Positions 63,659 to 64,000 of a stretch of 64,000 nucleotides of DNA are shown here, in pieces; positions within the stretch are counted from its first letter, which is position 1; every line of letters begins with the position of its first letter. The stretch lies in contig NZ_BPIM01000001.1 in the NCBI RefSeq assembly GCF_026004115.1, positions 3,018,501 through 3,082,500 on the forward strand, written 5' to 3'. The position numbers and the translations under genes were made by a program. Below the pieces are notes generated by a model. That model did no database searches and had not been told where the DNA came from. It worked only from the letters and a program-made list of their open reading frames with translations. Source of the DNA: Meiothermus sp. GTDB lineage: Bacteria; Deinococcota; Deinococci; Deinococcales; Thermaceae.

Positions 63659-64000
63659 ATGCGTTGGCTGCTTTCAACCGCTGTAACCCTTCTGGCGGCC
63701 TGCTCCAGTAGTCCCGGGCTCGAGTACACCCCACCCGATTTTCAGACTGCACTGGATGCGGTCAACGCGGCTCGAGCCGCTGCCCGCACCTGCACCCATG
63801 GCAGCAACACCCAATCGTATGCCGCCGCCCCAGCCCTCTCCTGGAACGGTCTGCTGGGGGAGGTAGCCCGTCAGCGTGCAGAATACATTCAGCGAACCGG
63901 AGAGTTCAGCCACCAAGAAGGCTCCAGTTCCACCTTTGCAGTAGTCACCCGCAGCCAGCAAAACGGCTACCGCTTCAAGGAAATCCGCGAGAACCTGGCC
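63659..64000 (+). CDS. CAP/SCP-domain lipoprotein, cut by the right edge
   Basis: The first 114 residues are visible. A lipoprotein signal peptide ends at LLAACSS (lipidated Cys at residue 15). The CAP domain follows with ALDAVNAARAAARTC, PALSWNGLLGEVARQRAEYI, SHQEGSS and the IRENLA motif near the edge. CAP-domain proteins of bacteria are secreted and of largely unknown function. The remainder lies outside the window. Confidence 0.85.
   Translation, partial: MRWLLSTAVTLLAACSSSPGLEYTPPDFQTALDAVNAARAAARTCTHGSNTQSYAAAPALSWNGLLGEVARQRAEYIQRTGEFSHQEGSSSTFAVVTRSQQNGYRFKEIRENLA

Overview
The window reads as chromosomal DNA of a moderately thermophilic member of the Deinococcota, family Thermaceae, most likely Meiothermus or a close relative (inference). 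The signs are high GC, extreme enrichment of the hexamer CTCGAG, an SLH-domain S-layer protein, several genes with a TANNNT box 5-10 bases before the start codon and no Shine-Dalgarno (leaderless style), an ileS gene behind a T-box leader, and Thermus-like housekeeping genes. No rRNA, tRNA or CRISPR array was found.

Layout. 1-10 kb: a cut membrane sensor gene, an SLH envelope protein, a small membrane protein (first of two paralogues), a Xer-type recombinase, a PsiE-like protein, then smc (two frameshifts), a cell-wall amidase (one frameshift), a GerMN protein and smpB. 10-16.7 kb: two orphan sugar ABC permeases, pdxT and pdxS (PLP synthase) separated by a second small membrane protein and a 122-bp dispersed repeat, and a LysM/M23 peptidase. 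16.7-27.6 kb: rho, a transaldolase-family aldolase, a complete attenuation-type T-box in front of ileS, an intergenic repeat cluster, a secreted lipoprotein-sorting-like protein, the overlapping trio pepP-like/rlpA-like/nfo, and a tandem pair of M50 proteases of which one has lost its catalytic motif. 27.6-29 kb: an intact ISKra4-family insertion with 9-bp target duplication. 29-39 kb: accC, accB, efp; uspA; phoU with a PhoR/PhoB-type two-component system and a Pho-box-like repeat; an AEC carrier; rsmE and prmA.

38.9-56.1 kb is the metabolic centre: galM, divergent from a lacI-type regulator with two near-identical operators, an aldolase and a sugar kinase, then a tightly coupled 11-gene run (42.9-56.1 kb). 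It holds a sugar-binding protein, two permeases, a second binding-protein homologue without signal peptide, E2 and a fused E1 of a 2-oxo acid dehydrogenase, and five enzymes that fit the complete non-phosphorylative L-fucose route (aldose dehydrogenase, lactonase, L-fuconate dehydratase, 2-keto-3-deoxy-fuconate dehydrogenase, diketo-acid hydrolase) giving pyruvate and lactate. The coupling of a 2-oxo acid dehydrogenase and a leaderless binding protein to this route is the most interesting system here.

56.1-62.2 kb is an accessory island: an IS5-family element with ~51-bp inverted repeats beside a headless EAL-domain gene, an ArsR/CadC-type regulator and a Zn/Cd/Pb-type P1B-ATPase with a palindromic operator, a second IS5-family element (transposase with an internal stop, CTAG duplication) and a TnpB fragment. 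The window ends with a cobalamin-type binding protein, coaE, and the start of a CAP-domain lipoprotein.
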